Below are positions 1 through 9,563 of a stretch of 64,000 nucleotides of DNA, in pieces. Origin of the DNA: SURF-21 sp964510515 (GTDB lineage Bacteria; Actinomycetota; Geothermincolia; Geothermincolales; RBG-13-55-18); assembly GCA_964510515.1 (NCBI GenBank), contig CAZEAU010000005.1, positions 38,664 to 102,663 of the forward strand. Reading direction: 5' to 3'. A program made the translations under genes and the position numbers. Each line of letters opens with the position of its first letter. Within the stretch, counting starts at the first letter, position 1. The notes under the pieces were generated by a model, which was not told the DNA's origin, made no database searches, and saw only the letters and a list, made by a program, of their open reading frames with translations.

Positions 1-1919
1 GCGGCCTGGGGGTGCATCTGACGCCCCCGCTCGTCGAGGAGGTAGAGGCTCTCGCCGGCGTTGTCCAGGAGCACCCCCATCTCCGCCTCCGAGCTCTTGA
101 CCAGATGCGACAGGTTCTTGAGCGAGGCGTTCAACTCCTCCTGGGAGAGGGTCACCTTGTCCTCGTCGGTGAAGCTGTTGAGGCTGAGGATGTCGCAGCC
201 CATCTTTCCCAACACCTGGGGCATGATGATGTTGGCGCTGCCGAAGGCGTAGTCCACCACGACGCGGAAGCGCCTGTGCTTGAGGCTTTCCAGGTCCAGC
301 TGCGCCAGCAGGGAGTTGGTGTACATCTCCAGGACGCGGGGAGGGAAAACGATGGCCCCTATCTCCCCGGCGAAAGCGCGGCGGAAATTGCCCTGGTCGA
401 ATACCTTTTCAACCTCCCTCTGCCGGCCCTCCGAGATGTCGATGCCCTGGTCGTCGAAAAAGCGTATTTCGATGGACTGCGGGTCAAACGCCGAGATGCG
501 CACGTCCACGCCCCCCACCGCCCGTTCCGCCCCGATGGCGAAGCGGTTCACCGGAGAGGGCGAGACCTCGAGGTCGGAGGCGTCCACGCCGGAGGCGTTG
601 AGCCCGGTGATGACCGCGCGCTTGATGGTCCTGGCGGCCCGGGAGGCGTCACGCGAGGTGACCACGGTGGACCCCAGGGGGAGGTTGGAGGCATAGGCCA
701 TGGCCACCCGCAGCGCCTGTTCGGGCGTGATGTCGATATTCATGATGCCGGAAACGCCCTTCTTGCCGAAGAGGGTGCGCAGGCCCTTCGACTCCCAGAT
801 GATGCTGGTGTTCACGGTGGCACCGGTCTCGACCGTCTTGAAGGGATAGATCTTGACATCGTGGTTCACGAGCACGTTCTCCCCGATGAGGCATTCATCC
901 CCCACCACCACCCCCTCTTCGAGGCGGATATTCCCCTTGAGGTCGCAGTTCTTGCCGACCACGCAGCCCCGGAGATGGCAGTTGGTGCCGATGTAGGAGT
1001 TGTCGTAGATGATGGCCCGGTGCACGAAGGAGTCCTGCTTGACCACGACGTTGTGGCCGAGGATGGTGTATTCGCGGATGACGGCGCCTTTTTCCACCTT
1101 GCAGTGGTCGCCCAGCACCAGGGGGCCCCTGAGCTCGGCGCCGCTTTCGATATCGACCCCCTCCCCTACCCAGATATCCTCCGTCATGCGGAAACCGGGA
1201 GGGTCGATGTTCACCTTGCGGGCCAGTATATCCTTGTGCGCCGCAACGTATTGTTCGAAATTGCCTATGTCGCACCAGTAGCCGTCCGCCACGTAGCCGT
1301 AGAGAGGGTATCCCTTCTCCAGCAGCAGGGGGAAAAGGTCCCGGGAGAAGTCGAAGGACTGGCCCTGGGGTATGAAGTCGAGCACCTCGGGCTCGAGCAC
1401 GTAGATGCCGGTGTTGATGGTGTCGCTGAACACCTGCCCCCAGTTGGGCTTCTCCAGGAAACGCTCGATATGTCCCTCGGCATCGGTGACCACGATGCCG
1501 AATTCCAGGGGGTTTTCGGCGCGTATGAGGGTCAGGGTTGCCGCGGCCCCCTTGCGCCGGTGAAACTCCACCACCGCGCCGAGGTCGATGTCCGTGAGCG
1601 CGTCCCCGCTTATCACCAGGAAGGTCTGGTCCAGGAGATCGGCGCTGTTCTTCACGCTCCCCGCCGTGCCCAGGGGTACGAACTCGGTGGAATAGTGCAT
1701 GTCGGCACCCCAGTCGCCGCCGTCGCCGAAATAATTGCTTATCTGCGTGGGCAGGAACTGCAGGGTCACGATCATATCCCGGAAGGAGGAACGCGTCAGC
1801 AGCTTGACGATGTGCTCCATCATGGGACGGTTGACCACCGGGAGCATTGGTTTGGGCTGATTGCTGGTCAGGGGCCTCAGCCTCGTCCCCTGGCCGCCCG
1901 CCATGATCACCGCTTTCAT
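1..1919 (-). CDS. Sugar-1-phosphate nucleotidyltransferase / phosphomannomutase-like fusion (C-terminus cut by window edge)
   Basis: Partial protein of 639 visible residues, open to the window edge. The N-terminus carries the nucleotidyltransferase signature AGGQGTRLRPLT followed by KPMLPV (residues 1-30), which binds NTP and sugar phosphate. Residues of about 245-370 form left-handed beta-helix hexapeptide repeats. From about 400 onward there is a phosphoglucomutase/phosphomannomutase-like domain starting at TVVTSRDASRAA. The usual phosphoserine loop TASHNP is replaced by ISAFDP near residue 475, so mutase activity is doubtful. This architecture is known from actinobacterial and cyanobacterial proteins annotated as mannose-1-phosphate guanylyltransferase. 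The likely role is supplying nucleotide sugars for surface glycans; the exact substrate cannot be told. The ATG start gives an intact Rossmann fold. Confidence 0.85.
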   Translation of the reverse strand, partial: MKAVIMAGGQGTRLRPLTSNQPKPMLPVVNRPMMEHIVKLLTRSSFRDMIVTLQFLPTQISNYFGDGGDWGADMHYSTEFVPLGTAGSVKNSADLLDQTFLVISGDALTDIDLGAVVEFHRRKGAAATLTLIRAENPLEFGIVVTDAEGHIERFLEKPNWGQVFSDTINTGIYVLEPEVLDFIPQGQSFDFSRDLFPLLLEKGYPLYGYVADGYWCDIGNFEQYVAAHKDILARKVNIDPPGFRMTEDIWVGEGVDIESGAELRGPLVLGDHCKVEKGAVIREYTILGHNVVVKQDSFVHRAIIYDNSYIGTNCHLRGCVVGKNCDLKGNIRLEEGVVVGDECLIGENVLVNHDVKIYPFKTVETGATVNTSIIWESKGLRTLFGKKGVSGIMNIDITPEQALRVAMAYASNLPLGSTVVTSRDASRAARTIKRAVITGLNASGVDASDLEVSPSPVNRFAIGAERAVGGVDVRISAFDPQSIEIRFFDDQGIDISEGRQREVEKVFDQGNFRRAFAGEIGAIVFPPRVLEMYTNSLLAQLDLESLKHRRFRVVVDYAFGSANIIMPQVLGKMGCDILSLNSFTDEDKVTLSQEELNASLKNLSHLVKSSEAEMGVLLDNAGESLYLLDERGRQMHPQA

Positions 1920-1936
1920 GTCTTGGCCCCCGTCCC

Positions 1937-2620
1937 TCAGGCGAGGAAGTCCATGACCAGGATCGTGGTCTCGTCCGGCATACGGTCGGGAGAGACGTAG
2001 ATGGGCGTCTTGCCCGTGCGCTCCACGCAGGAGAAGAGGGAGACGAAGGGCTCCTCGCTGGCGATGGGGAAGTCGCAGGCAGCGTTGCGGAAGTGCATGG
2101 GTATGGCGATGCGCGGCGACAGCGCGCGCACCACCGCGGCCGCGTCCCCGGGCTCGAGGGTATAGAAGCCCCCCACGGGGACGAAGAGGACGTGCGCATG
2201 CGCGAGCGCGGACACAGAAGGGGCATCGAGGGTATGGCCGAGGTCTCCCAGGTGGACGAAGGTGAGCCCCTGCATCTCCCAGCGGAAAGCTATGTTGGCC
2301 CCGCGCTCCGCGCCGCCACTGGCGTCATGCCAGGTTGAAACGCCGGATATCCTCACCCCCGCCACCTCCCGCGGGGAGGGATCACGCACGACCTCGGGGT
2401 CGCCCATGACCATGGCCGCGTTGGAATGGTCGGCGTGGTCGTGGCTGATGAGCACGATGTCGGCCGCGATGTTCGGCATGGCGTATCCCACGTAATCGTC
2501 GTAGGGGTCGGTCACCAGGCGCCGGCCGTCGCCGTCCTCGAGCAGGAACATGGAATGGCCGATCCAGCTTACGCGCACCGCCCCGGCGAGGTCTCTCTCC
2601 TCGCTGTACCTGGAAGTCAT
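1937..2620 (-). CDS. MBL-fold metal-dependent hydrolase (UlaG/COG2220-like)
   Basis: A 227-residue metallo-beta-lactamase-fold protein. The metal site is visible: H60-x-H62-x-D64-H65 in SHDHADHS, H98 in STWHD, D126 in HLGDLGH and H176 in IPMHF. The pattern and size match the UlaG-like branch, often called metal-dependent hydrolase, whose substrates are mostly unknown (lactonase or phosphodiesterase activities occur in the family). The ATG start has a good Shine-Dalgarno sequence (GGAGG, 6 nt spacing). It lies 17 nt upstream of the nucleotidyltransferase gene on the same strand, so the two are probably cotranscribed. No signal peptide is visible, so it should be cytoplasmic. Confidence 0.85.
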   Translation of the reverse strand: MTSRYSEERDLAGAVRVSWIGHSMFLLEDGDGRRLVTDPYDDYVGYAMPNIAADIVLISHDHADHSNAAMVMGDPEVVRDPSPREVAGVRISGVSTWHDASGGAERGANIAFRWEMQGLTFVHLGDLGHTLDAPSVSALAHAHVLFVPVGGFYTLEPGDAAAVVRALSPRIAIPMHFRNAACDFPIASEEPFVSLFSCVERTGKTPIYVSPDRMPDETTILVMDFLA

Positions 2621-2703
2621 CTTCCACCTCCGTATATGCTATCACTCCGCCGCCAGGCTATTGCCCGCCGCGGCGTCTTTCTCTTCCCTCTCCCCGCCCC
2701 CGA

Positions 2704-3318
2704 TCAGGTCTTCCTGTAGCTGGCGCGGCTCCGGGAGGAGCCTAAGAAAGTTATACCCCGGCGCAGGTAGATAAAACCGCTGACGTAGGAGAAGACGATG
2801 CCCAGACAGAAGATGACGAAGCCCACGGGATTGACCCGGGTGAAGAAACCCCCCGCTGCGCCGGGCACGTTCATGGCGATGAAAAGGCAGATGGACACGA
2901 AGAGGAGGGCGGTGGCCGCCTTCCCCGTCCAGTGGACGGCCAACTCCTCCCTGGCCTCCCTGCCGACGATGCCGACGAGCGGCGCGCCGGCCAGCATGAG
3001 CACGTCCCTGCCCACGATCAGCGCCACCATCCACAGGGGAAGGAAGCTTCTCCACAGCAGGGCGATGAGCACGCAGATGACCAACAGACGGTCGGCAAGC
3101 GGATCGACGAGTTTGCCGAACTCCGAGATGGTGCCGGTGCGCCTCGCGATCTGCCCGTCGATAAAATCGGTTGAGGCCGCGAACATGAACACCCCCAGGG
3201 CCCAGTAATGGGCGGCATCGCTCGTCTGCCTGGACATGACGGAAATCAGCCACAGCACCACCGGGATGAGGATGATGCGCAGGCAGGTGAAGAAATTCGC
3301 CAGGTTCCTCCTGACCAT
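2704..3318 (-). CDS. pgsA: CDP-alcohol phosphatidyltransferase, probably phosphatidylglycerophosphate synthase
   Basis: A 204-residue integral membrane protein with the CDP-alcohol phosphatidyltransferase motif D-G-x2-A-R-x8-G-x3-D-x3-D running from D54 to D76 (DGQIAR, then GKLVDPLAD). Several hydrophobic segments surround it. The family transfers a phosphatidyl group from CDP-diacylglycerol to an alcohol; size and motif spacing fit PgsA, which uses glycerol-3-phosphate to make phosphatidylglycerophosphate. Cardiolipin or inositol-phosphate synthases of the same family cannot be fully excluded. The ATG start at 3318 has an excellent Shine-Dalgarno AAGGAGG with 6-nt spacing. A longer overlapping frame that starts inside the upstream tRNA gene was rejected. 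Confidence 0.85.
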   Translation of the reverse strand: MVRRNLANFFTCLRIILIPVVLWLISVMSRQTSDAAHYWALGVFMFAASTDFIDGQIARRTGTISEFGKLVDPLADRLLVICVLIALLWRSFLPLWMVALIVGRDVLMLAGAPLVGIVGREAREELAVHWTGKAATALLFVSICLFIAMNVPGAAGGFFTRVNPVGFVIFCLGIVFSYVSGFIYLRRGITFLGSSRSRASYRKT

Positions 3319-3428
3319 CGCTGACCTCCTTAACTCTCCCGCCCGCGCTGCGCCCGTCGCGCGGGCGTTTGCGGGGCGTGCAGGCGGGCCCGGGCCGAAC
3401 CGTCAACGGCTCCGGCGAGGAAGTATAT

Positions 3429-3461
3429 GGAAAAGGGCGGAAACTCCGCCCCGCCCTTTTT
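3429..3461 (-). terminator. Rho-independent terminator after tRNA-Pro
   Basis: On the minus strand a 10-bp stem (AAAAGGGCGG pairing with CCGCCCTTTT) with a short loop lies directly 3' of tRNA-Pro and ends in a T run. The A/T flanks make it potentially bidirectional. Confidence 0.8.
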
Positions 3462-3464
3462 ACC

Positions 3465-3542
3465 TGGTCGGGATGGCCGGATTTGAACCGGCGACCTCTT
3501 GACCCCCAGTCAAGCGCGCTGACCAAGCTGCGCCACATCCCG
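3465..3542 (-). tRNA. tRNA-Pro(GGG)
   Basis: A 78-nt minus-strand tRNA. The acceptor stem CGGGATG pairs with CATCCCG, and the CCA end is encoded. The D-arm is TGGCGCAGCTTGGTCA. The anticodon stem CTTGA/TCAAG encloses the loop CTGGGGG with anticodon GGG, read as proline. The T-arm contains GGTTCAAATCC. A promoter lies just upstream and a terminator just downstream, so it is probably a single-gene transcript. Confidence 0.96.
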
Positions 3543-3566
3543 AATATCTCTTCCTCCAGATAATTC

Positions 3567-3595
3567 ATTCTATCGGCACGGGCCTCCCAATGCAA
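3567..3595 (-). promoter_or_regulatory. Sigma-A-type promoter of tRNA-Pro
   Basis: Reading on the minus strand: -35 TTGCAT (3590-3595), 17-bp spacer, -10 TAGAAT (3567-3572). Transcription would begin about 18 nt upstream of the mature tRNA 5' end. Confidence 0.65.
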
Positions 3596-3725
3596 CGCGG
3601 GGCACGGCCCTGGGGGCGGGCCGGCGGGCGCGAGTTTCGCCTCCCGCCCTCCCCCGTTCTCGCTCCCGCGCCGGACCTTATGCCTGACCCCGCGAGACTC
3701 GAGGCCCCGGGGCTCGCGGTGCGGC

Positions 3726-5954
3726 TCAGGTGCTGAGCGGGCCGCTTCTCCTCCCCATGGCCCGGCCGGTTTCCAGCCCGGAAGCGCCGCCGGCCGGGTC
3801 GGAGCGATGCGCGGGCGGCGGGGAGCCGTGATGGGGGGGAGGGAAGTTATCCTCCTCGGGATCGTAGGAGCTGACGCGATTCCTGCCCGTCTGCTTGGAG
3901 CGATAGAGCGCGCGGTCCGCCATGTCGATCAGCTCCTCACCCTCGGCGGCGTCTTCGGGAAGGTTGGCGACGCCGATACTCACGGTGAGCTTCCCTCCCC
4001 GCTCCTCCTCCTCGTAGGGGAAGAGGTGTGCCTGCACGACGCGCCTGATGCGCTCGGCCATGCCGAAAGCCTCCTGCTTGCCCACCTCGGGGATGATGAC
4101 GCAGAACTCCTCGCCGCCGTAGCGGAAGACGGTGTCGACGTCGCGGGTGTTCTGCTGCAGGAGCCCGGCCAGGATGCGCAGCACGTCGTCCCCGCGCAAA
4201 TGACCGTGCAGGTCGTTGTAGACCTTGAAGAAATCGATGTCGAGCATGATGAAGGACAGCGGACGACCGTAGCGGATCGACCTCTTGACCTCCTCGCCCA
4301 GGACGCGCTTGAGATGCCTGAGGTTGTAGAGCCCGGTTAGCTCGTCGGTTATGGCCAGGCGGTTTATCTCCTCGAAGAGCCTTGCGCTCTCCACCGCCAG
4401 GCCGACTTGCTCTCCGATGGCGTTGGCCAGCATGGCGTCCTCCTCGCCGAAGGCGTTGGGGTAGCGGCTGGCCATGTGCAGCACGCCGTAGATGCTCTTC
4501 CCCGAGCGGATGGGGACACAGAGTACGGAGGACGAATCTTGAGCGGGCTCAAGGTTCGGGCACCTCGGGCCGTCTCTATCGCTGCCGCAAAGGTAGGCTT
4601 CGTCGCGGCGCAGCACATGGCACTCCCCGGAGGACTCCACGATCCGCGCCAGATGCTCCGCCGCGGCCTCTTCGCTGTATCCGAAGCTGCGCACCGTTTC
4701 CAGGCGGCCCGTCTGACCGCTGTAGATGTTGAGCAGGGCCTTCTCCGCCGCGAAGAGGCCGCGGATGACATCCAGGGCCAGGTTGTACAGGCGGTCCAGG
4801 CTGGAGACGGTGCCGATGGCGTCGATGACCCGGATGAGGCTGGTCAGCTGGGCCACCTTTTCCTCGCTGCGGCGGTAGAGAAGCGCATTGTCGAGAAAGA
4901 CCGAGATATGCGGGGAGATGAGGCCGGTCAGGAGGAGGTCCTTGTGCACGAAACCTCGCCGGTCGAGCTTATTGAGCATGACGAAGAGGCCCATGCTCTT
5001 CCCCCTTGCCAGCAGGGGGGTGGCGAGGAGGTCGAACACCTCGTAACCCGGCGAGAAGGGTGCGACCTGCCGGCGCCCGGCACGCCGCCTGGTCAGCAGC
5101 ACGGGGGCCGTGCCGCGAAAGCAATCGCTGAGGAGGCCGGGTTTGCTCGCGTCCAGCCTCATCCCGGAGATGGCTGGAAAGTCCAGGCCCAGGGAGGGCT
5201 GCTGGGCTTCCAGGTGCCCGCTCTCTTCGTTGTAGAGAAAGACCACCGCCACCTCCGCCCGCAGGATCTCCGCCATGCGCTGGGTGATCTCTTTGAGCAC
5301 GTTGTAGAGGGCGGGGCTCTTGCCGGAGCTCCGCGTTATCTCGTAGAAAGCCCACAGGCGCCTCCTGTCCTTGAGGGCCAGGTCCATGATGAAGATGGTG
5401 ACGATGGCGGCGCAGAGGATATAGAGGTAACGGACGATCAGCAACTCGGCGAGGCCGCTTCCCGGCGGCAGTTGGCGGTCGAGCAGGGCGATGGCCGTGA
5501 AGCCGGCAAAACAGAGAAGGCTGGCGTAAGCGGCACCCCGGTAACCGCCGTATATCCCCCCCACGAGTGGAACGGCGCCGAAGATGAGGAAGGTGTAGCC
5601 CTCCAGGCCCCCGCAGAAGAAGACGGCCGCGCTCAGGTAGGCGACATCCACCGCTCCCGCCGCCCAGGCGTGCGGTCCGCTCAGGCTCAGGATCTCGCCG
5701 AGAAAATAGGCGGGCAGGATATAGCACAGGTAGGCCAGGGTGAGGATATACAAAGACAGGTAGTCGATCTTGCCGACCAGGTTTATGCCCACACGGTCCA
5801 GCTGAGCCACGCCCAGCAGCAGCAGGGCGAGGAACAGCCTGAGGAAGAGCTCGCGCATGTGGGGGTTCCGCAGCTTCCCGCCGCGGAGCCCCAGGCCTTG
5901 TTCCCGCCCCGGGGCGCCAGGATGCGATGCGTCTCGCGAAGCCGGCATACTCAT
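3726..5954 (-). CDS. Membrane diguanylate cyclase with GAF domains (GGDEF)
   Basis: Signalling enzyme making cyclic di-GMP from two GTP. After a short basic N-terminus there are about six hydrophobic membrane segments (to about residue 195), then two GAF-like sensor domains (about 200-350 and 360-530), and a C-terminal GGDEF domain. The catalytic signature is GGEEF at about residue 613. An I-site RxxD (RDVD) lies exactly five residues before it, so product inhibition is expected. DxDxFK-type residues (DIDFFK) are present. The C-terminal tail is Pro/His-rich and unstructured. The ATG at 5954 was chosen over an upstream ATG at 6014 because GAGGAG lies about 10 nt before it. The gene stands alone between tRNA-Pro and hflX. 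No EAL domain is visible. Confidence 0.88.
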   Translation of the reverse strand: MSMPASRDASHPGAPGREQGLGLRGGKLRNPHMRELFLRLFLALLLLGVAQLDRVGINLVGKIDYLSLYILTLAYLCYILPAYFLGEILSLSGPHAWAAGAVDVAYLSAAVFFCGGLEGYTFLIFGAVPLVGGIYGGYRGAAYASLLCFAGFTAIALLDRQLPPGSGLAELLIVRYLYILCAAIVTIFIMDLALKDRRRLWAFYEITRSSGKSPALYNVLKEITQRMAEILRAEVAVVFLYNEESGHLEAQQPSLGLDFPAISGMRLDASKPGLLSDCFRGTAPVLLTRRRAGRRQVAPFSPGYEVFDLLATPLLARGKSMGLFVMLNKLDRRGFVHKDLLLTGLISPHISVFLDNALLYRRSEEKVAQLTSLIRVIDAIGTVSSLDRLYNLALDVIRGLFAAEKALLNIYSGQTGRLETVRSFGYSEEAAAEHLARIVESSGECHVLRRDEAYLCGSDRDGPRCPNLEPAQDSSSVLCVPIRSGKSIYGVLHMASRYPNAFGEEDAMLANAIGEQVGLAVESARLFEEINRLAITDELTGLYNLRHLKRVLGEEVKRSIRYGRPLSFIMLDIDFFKVYNDLHGHLRGDDVLRILAGLLQQNTRDVDTVFRYGGEEFCVIIPEVGKQEAFGMAERIRRVVQAHLFPYEEEERGGKLTVSIGVANLPEDAAEGEELIDMADRALYRSKQTGRNRVSSYDPEEDNFPPPHHGSPPPAHRSDPAGGASGLETGRAMGRRSGPLST

Positions 5955-6068
5955 CCGTCCACGTACTCCTCGGTGCTGACTGCGTGCCCCTCTCTCGCAA
6001 GACAATATTATCATCTGGTGACGCCGGCGGCTCCCCCGCCCCGCCGCGGTGCCGCCGCCGGCACTCCT

Positions 6069-7364
6069 TCAAGCCTCGCCCGGGCCGTCGTCCTCGTAGG
6101 GGGCGAAGCGATGGCTCATCTCGCGGGGTATTTCGGCGATGACGCGATGGCCCCGTGCGTCGGAGGTCATGGAGCGCAGGCGCCCCCGGGCGTGGATGAG
6201 GGCCAGGAGGTCTCCTCTCCCGTGCGGGAGCATAAGGCGCATATTGCGCGAGGGCGAGAGCAGAGAGGAGATGGGACCCAAGAGGCCCTCCATCCCCTCT
6301 CCGCTCACGGCGGAGGTAAAGACCGCGCCGGGCAGGAGCCTCATCAGCTGCGCCCGGTCCTGGCCGTGCAGGAGGTCGCACTTGTTGAGGATGTAAAGGG
6401 TGGGTAGCTCCAGGGCGCCCAGCTCGCGCAGCACCTCCTCCACGGCCTCGATCCTGTGCCCGACGTCGCGTGAAGACGCGTCGATGACGTGCAGCAGCGC
6501 GTCGGCCTCCGCCACCTCCTCCAGGGTCGACTTGAAAGCCTCGACCAGTTGGTGGGGAAGATGCCTGATGAAGCCCACCGTGTCCGTGAGCACCACCTGC
6601 CCCCCCGTGGGAAGCTGCAGCCGCCTGGTCAAGGGGTCGAGGGTCGAGAAGAGCTGGTCCTCGACGGGCGCGTCCGCCCCGGTGAGGAAGTTGAGGATGG
6701 ACGATTTGCCGGCGTTGGTGTATCCCACCAGGGCGAGGCTGGAAACGGCCAGGCGGTCGCGTCGCTTGCGCTTGACCCTCCTCACCCGCGACAGGTCCCG
6801 CAGTTCGCGGTCCAGGGTGCGGATGCGGGACTTGATGCGCCTGCGGTCCACCTCCAGCTGGGTCTCCCCCGGGCCCCTGGTCCCGATCCCTCCCCCCAGG
6901 CGGCTGAGCTCGACGCCCTTGCCCGCCAGGCGCGTGAGGGCGTAGCGGAGCTGCGCCATCTCCACCTGCGCCTTTCCTTCCTTGGAGTGGGCGTGCAAGG
7001 CGAAGATGTCGAGGATCAGCGCCGTGCGGTCCAGCACCTTCACCTCGAGGAGGTTCTCCAGGTTGCGCTGCTGGGAGGGCGCCAGTTCCTGGTCGAAAAT
7101 GGCCGTTTCCGCGTCGCCGGAGGACAGGAGGGAGGCGAGCTCATCCAGCTTGCCCCGGCCCAGGAAGGTGGCGGCGTCGGGCCGCGGGCGCGCCTGCGTC
7201 AGGCTCCCCACCACCTCCGCCCCGGCGGTCTCCGCAAGCGAGCGCAGCTCGAGCAGGCTGTCCTCGGCCTCCTCCTGGGAGGTCTCCCCCCAGCGCACTC
7301 CGACCAGGACGGCCCTTTCCCGCTCCCCGATGGCGTCGGGCGTATTCCGTTCCATGTCGTGCAT
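6069..7364 (-). CDS. hflX: GTPase HflX
   Basis: Ribosome-associated GTPase of the OBG-HflX family, which splits stalled ribosomes under stress. The glycine-rich N-terminal HflX domain (LGRGKLDEL, then GGIGTRGPGETQLE) precedes the G domain with G1 GYTNAGKSS (about residues 214-222), G3 DTVGF and G4 NKCD. The length (431 residues) is normal. The start at 7364 was preferred to an ATG at 7427 because AGGAG lies 8 nt upstream of it, while the upstream candidate has no Shine-Dalgarno. It is the last gene of the co-directional run that begins with spoVS; dapL lies just upstream. Confidence 0.93.
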   Translation of the reverse strand: MHDMERNTPDAIGERERAVLVGVRWGETSQEEAEDSLLELRSLAETAGAEVVGSLTQARPRPDAATFLGRGKLDELASLLSSGDAETAIFDQELAPSQQRNLENLLEVKVLDRTALILDIFALHAHSKEGKAQVEMAQLRYALTRLAGKGVELSRLGGGIGTRGPGETQLEVDRRRIKSRIRTLDRELRDLSRVRRVKRKRRDRLAVSSLALVGYTNAGKSSILNFLTGADAPVEDQLFSTLDPLTRRLQLPTGGQVVLTDTVGFIRHLPHQLVEAFKSTLEEVAEADALLHVIDASSRDVGHRIEAVEEVLRELGALELPTLYILNKCDLLHGQDRAQLMRLLPGAVFTSAVSGEGMEGLLGPISSLLSPSRNMRLMLPHGRGDLLALIHARGRLRSMTSDARGHRVIAEIPREMSHRFAPYEDDGPGEA

Positions 7365-7436
7365 CACATCCGCTCCTCTTGCGTGGAGGCTCTCGCTCGC
7401 ATGGGCATCATCCCCGCTCTCCGCCATGGCCGGCGC

Positions 7437-8571
7437 TCAGGAGAAAGCGCCCTTCAGCCTGTCCATGCCCTCCACCAGGAGGTGGTCGGGCAGGGTCAGG
7501 GAGAACCTCACGTATCCCTCGCCCGTGCAGCCGTAGGAGGAACCTGGGGCGACGACCACCCCCGCCCGCTCGAGGAGGGCGGAGGCGAAGGAGGTCGAAT
7601 CGTGACCGGGCGGCGTCTTCATCCACACGTAAGGGGTGGCCCGGGGGACCTCCACCTCCCAGCCGATGGAGCGCAATGCCTGCGCCAGGATATCGCGCCT
7701 GCGCCGGTAGGTCTCGCGGTTGAAAGCGATGCATTCCTGCGGGCCCTCGAGCGCGGCCGCCGCGGCCAGCTGTATGGGGTTGAAAACGCCGGAATCCACG
7801 TTCTCCTTCACCTTGGCGAAGGCGGCGATGATCTCCGCTCCGCCTACCGCGAAGCCGACGCGCCAGCCGGTCATGTTGTAGGTCTTGGAGAGAGAGTGGA
7901 ACTCCACCGCCGTCTCCCCGCCGCCGGGCACCTCCAGGATGGAGGGCGCGACGTAGCCGTCAAAGGTGATCTCCGAGTACGCCAGGTCATGGGCGATGAC
8001 CACCTCGTGCCTGCGGGCGAAGTAGACCAGCTCCTCGAAGAAGGCGAGGTCGGCCACGCCAGCCGTCGGGTTGTTGGGGTAATTCACGAATATCAGCCCG
8101 GCCTTGCGCCATACCTCCTGCGGGATGGCCTGCAAGTCCGGAAGGAAGCCCCTTTCCGCCTCGAGCGGCATGCGGTATGGAGCCGCCCCGCAGAAAAGCG
8201 TCGCGCTCTCGTACACGGGATAGGCGGGGTCGGGGACGAGGGCCAGGTCGCCGGGGTCGAGGAGGGCCAGGGGAAGATGGGAGATGCCCTCCTTGGAGCC
8301 GATGAGCGCCAACACCTCCCCGTGCGCGTCCACATCTACGCCGAAACGTCCGCTGAACCAGGAGGCAGCGGCCTCCCTGAAGCGGGGCATGCCCCGGTAT
8401 GAGGGATAGCGGTGGTTTTCCGGATCGTGCGCCGCCTCGCACAGGGCCTCGACGACATGGGGCGGGGTGGGTAGGTCGGGGTCACCCACCCCGAAGCTGA
8501 TGATATCCACGCCCTGCCGCCGCTTCTCCTCGATGCGACGGTCGATCTCCGCGAAGAGATAGGGGGGGAGA

Positions 8572-8597
<26 letters not shown>
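7437..8597 (-). CDS. dapL: LL-diaminopimelate aminotransferase (PLP class I/II)
   Basis: Fold-type I PLP aminotransferase of 386 residues. The Schiff-base lysine is K238 in SLSKTYNMTGWR; NYPNNPT binds the cofactor and FGVGDPDLPTP opens the substrate pocket. Sequence and context match DapL, which converts tetrahydrodipicolinate directly to LL-diaminopimelate. The next enzyme of the pathway, DapF, is encoded immediately upstream and overlaps it by 26 nt, which strongly supports this call over a generic aspartate-type aminotransferase. The start is TTG, with GGGAG about 6 nt upstream. It cannot be excluded that the enzyme also covers other transaminations, such as the missing HisC. Confidence 0.85.
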
Positions 8598-9483
<886 letters not shown>

Positions 9484-9563
9484 GCGCTTTCTCCCGCCTG
9501 TCTGCGCCACGCTCGCGCCCGGCCTTGCTCCGCTCCCGCGTCGCGGGCGGCCGCGGCTTCGCG

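Noticed and set aside
12..2000. 662-codon plus-strand frame opposite the nucleotidyltransferase gene
   Set aside because: Antisense shadow; the minus strand carries the GGxGTRLRP signature and no stop up to the window edge.
2642..3595. Minus-strand frame overlapping pgsA and tRNA-Pro
   Set aside because: Different register from pgsA, runs through the tRNA and its terminator, sequence not protein-like.
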